This document shows, in pieces, positions 63,040 through 64,000 of a stretch of DNA of 64,000 bases (its first letter is position 1; each line of letters opens with the position of its first letter). A program made the translations under genes and the position numbers. Source of the DNA: Marivita sp051859345 (GTDB lineage: Bacteria; Pseudomonadota; Alphaproteobacteria; Rhodobacterales; Rhodobacteraceae); contig NZ_JBHYFV010000008.1 in NCBI RefSeq assembly GCF_051859345.1, positions 67,758 to 131,757 of the forward strand, given 5' to 3'. The notes under the pieces are model-generated. The model was not told the DNA's origin, did no database searches, and was given only the letters and a program-made list of their open reading frames with translations.

Positions 63040-63570
63040 ATGAAATCATGGATTGGCGGAGCGGTAATCGCCGCACTGGCGCTGGTAACGGCCGGTGCAG
63101 GGATCGCGCAGGAAACAAGCACCAACCGCGTGAACGCCATCACGGACTGGAGCGTGTTCGAAGGGCAGGAACCCCGGGAATGCTGGGCGGTAACGACCTA
63201 CAAGGAAAGCGTGAACACAAAGGATGGCCGCGTTGTTGCCGTCACGCGCGGTGAAATCCTGCTGATGGTGTTCTACCGTCCAGGGGCCGAGGTGCAGGGC
63301 CAGCTTGCCTTTACGGGCGGTTATCCCTTTGCGCCCGGATCAACCGTGAACGTGAACATCAGCGGGACCGAGTTCGAGTTGTTCACCGAAGGCGAATGGG
63401 CGTGGCCAGCAACACCGCAGGACGATTCCAAGATCGTCACAGCAATGAAACGCGGTGCCGATGCCATCCTGACCGCGCGGTCCGCACGGGGAACGACAAC
63501 CAAAGACACGTTCTCTTTGCTGGGCTTTACCGCAGCCGTCGAAGACGCTGAACAGCGCTGCGCGTCCTGA
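63040..63570 (+). CDS. Invasion-associated locus B (IalB) family protein
   Basis: This 176-residue exported protein has a Sec signal (about 1-23, ending GAGIAQ). The IalB family is common in Alphaproteobacteria; in Bartonella, IalB assists erythrocyte invasion, but in free-living relatives the role is unknown. The typical tryptophan/cysteine pattern is present (ITDWSVFEG, ECWAVTTYKES, and a C-terminal cysteine in EQRCAS). A strong GGAGG site precedes the ATG. It is monocistronic, with a terminator at 63597. Confidence 0.85.
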   Translation: MKSWIGGAVIAALALVTAGAGIAQETSTNRVNAITDWSVFEGQEPRECWAVTTYKESVNTKDGRVVAVTRGEILLMVFYRPGAEVQGQLAFTGGYPFAPGSTVNVNISGTEFELFTEGEWAWPATPQDDSKIVTAMKRGADAILTARSARGTTTKDTFSLLGFTAAVEDAEQRCAS

Positions 63571-63596
63571 ACCGCACACCGCGATAGTTGATTTTG

Positions 63597-63650
63597 GGCA
63601 TTGGACAGTCGAACCAACGTGATCGACCATCCAATGCCATTTTCTTTCTT
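63597..63650 (+). terminator. Intrinsic terminator of ialB
   Basis: The outer stem GGCATTGGA/TCCAATGCC (63597-63605 with 63630-63638) encloses an inner stem GTCGA/TCGAC. It is followed by the T-rich ATTTTCTTTCTT. The hairpin starts 26 bases after the stop. Confidence 0.75.
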
Positions 63651-63657
63651 GCATCAA

Positions 63658-63673
63658 AACTACTTTTCTAGTT
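63658..63673. promoter_or_regulatory. Candidate ArsR operator
   Basis: AACTA-CTTTTC-TAGTT, an AT-rich imperfect dyad, ends 10 bases before the arsR-type ATG. Regulators of this family usually repress their own promoter through such a site. It is weak evidence by eye. Confidence 0.3.
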
Positions 63674-63683
63674 ATGTGGTTAT

Positions 63684-64000
63684 ATGAACCAGACTCAACA
63701 TCACGCCCGCGCTTTGGCTGCCTTGGGGCATGAAGCCCGGCTGCAAATCTTTCGACTGCTTGTGAAGGCAGGTCATGGTGGCCTGACCGTTGGTCAGATT
63801 GCGGAACATCTTGGTCTGCCAGCCTCCACTCAGGCGCATCACGTCAAGATGCTCGTCGATGCGGGTTTGGTCTTGCAGACACGTCAGGGCCGCGAGGTCA
63901 TCAACACGGTCGATTTCGACAGAATGAACAGTGTGATCGGATTCCTGTCCGATGAATGCTGCGCCGGGTTGGACGCAAACGCCAACACCACAGCCGCTTG
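63684..64000 (+). CDS. ArsR/SmtB-family transcriptional regulator (3' end outside window)
   Basis: This frame opens at ATG 63684 and runs off the right edge with no stop (at least 105 residues). It is a winged-helix repressor: HARALAALGHEARLQIFRLL at the start, then LTVGQIAEHLGLPASTQAHH and VKMLVDAGLVLQTRQGREV. A C-terminal cysteine pair (SDECCAG) resembles the metalloid-sensing type. The downstream target, perhaps an arsenic or metal gene, is outside the window. No clear Shine-Dalgarno precedes it, so the transcript may be nearly leaderless. Confidence 0.85.
   Translation, partial: MNQTQHHARALAALGHEARLQIFRLLVKAGHGGLTVGQIAEHLGLPASTQAHHVKMLVDAGLVLQTRQGREVINTVDFDRMNSVIGFLSDECCAGLDANANTTAA

Overview
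The window is a gene-dense, high-GC chromosomal segment of an alphaproteobacterium, most likely a marine Rhodobacteraceae (Roseobacter-type) strain. Supporting signs are an IalB-family protein, an alphaproteobacterial LexA box (GAAC-N7-GAAC) before dnaE2, a two-domain ALDH16, a DmdC-like acyl-CoA dehydrogenase, a TRAP substrate-binding protein, a cyanide-insensitive-type bd oxidase and the serB / serC-serA arrangement. I see no IS element, prophage, CRISPR array, rRNA or tRNA. About 57 protein genes are supported. One is cut by the left edge (mutY) and one by the right edge (an arsR-type regulator).

Layout. 1-4.2 kb: mutY end, alkB, a peroxiredoxin, a BphA4-type FAD reductase and rsmD. 4.2-8.7 kb: an orphan TRAP binding protein, a Tat-exported metallo-beta-lactamase (MBL) hydrolase, an MFS pump and tsaC/sua5. 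8.8-13.2 kb: acyl-CoA dehydrogenase plus MBL hydrolase, yqgE and a DsbD-N-type exported protein. 13.2-20 kb: an RND pump with its adaptor, moaB, a family-4-like uracil-DNA glycosylase and a low-GC lipoprotein. 20.2-24 kb: operon pyrB-X-Y-pyrC-plsY, whose pyrC product has lost the dihydroorotase metal ligands. 24.1-32 kb: TMADH/DgcA-like flavoenzyme, msrB-msrA, hyuA-queG-GST and mtgA. 32.1-38.5 kb: gltD-gfa-gltB. 38.7-46 kb: uppP, rlmH-rsfS, deoC / small membrane protein / ALDH16, a glycosyltransferase and a PPTase. 46-54.4 kb: dnaE2 lacking its usual C-terminus, an ABM protein, sseA plus an aromatic aminotransferase, smpB, an AGCS symporter and a universal stress protein. 54.6-57 kb: cydAB. 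57-62.9 kb: a metallophosphatase, serA, serC, serB and an asparaginase. 63-64 kb: ialB and arsR.

Functional groupings. serA, serC and serB together give the whole phosphorylated serine pathway, with a structured leader before serC. deoC and ALDH16 could form a deoxyribose-5-phosphate to acetaldehyde to acetate route. msrB-msrA repairs methionine sulfoxide. gltB-gltD make glutamate synthase with a GFA-family zinc protein translationally coupled between them.

The least ordinary items are the catalytically dead dihydroorotase next to two uncharacterised membrane proteins in the pyrB operon; the LexA-controlled but C-terminally shortened DnaE2 without imuAB beside it; a perfect hairpin that puts a start codon in its loop (57765-57791); recurrent tandem palindromes at convergent gene ends; and a recurring intergenic element (CTTCTT...CAAATA). 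All calls come from reading the sequence; no database search was run.
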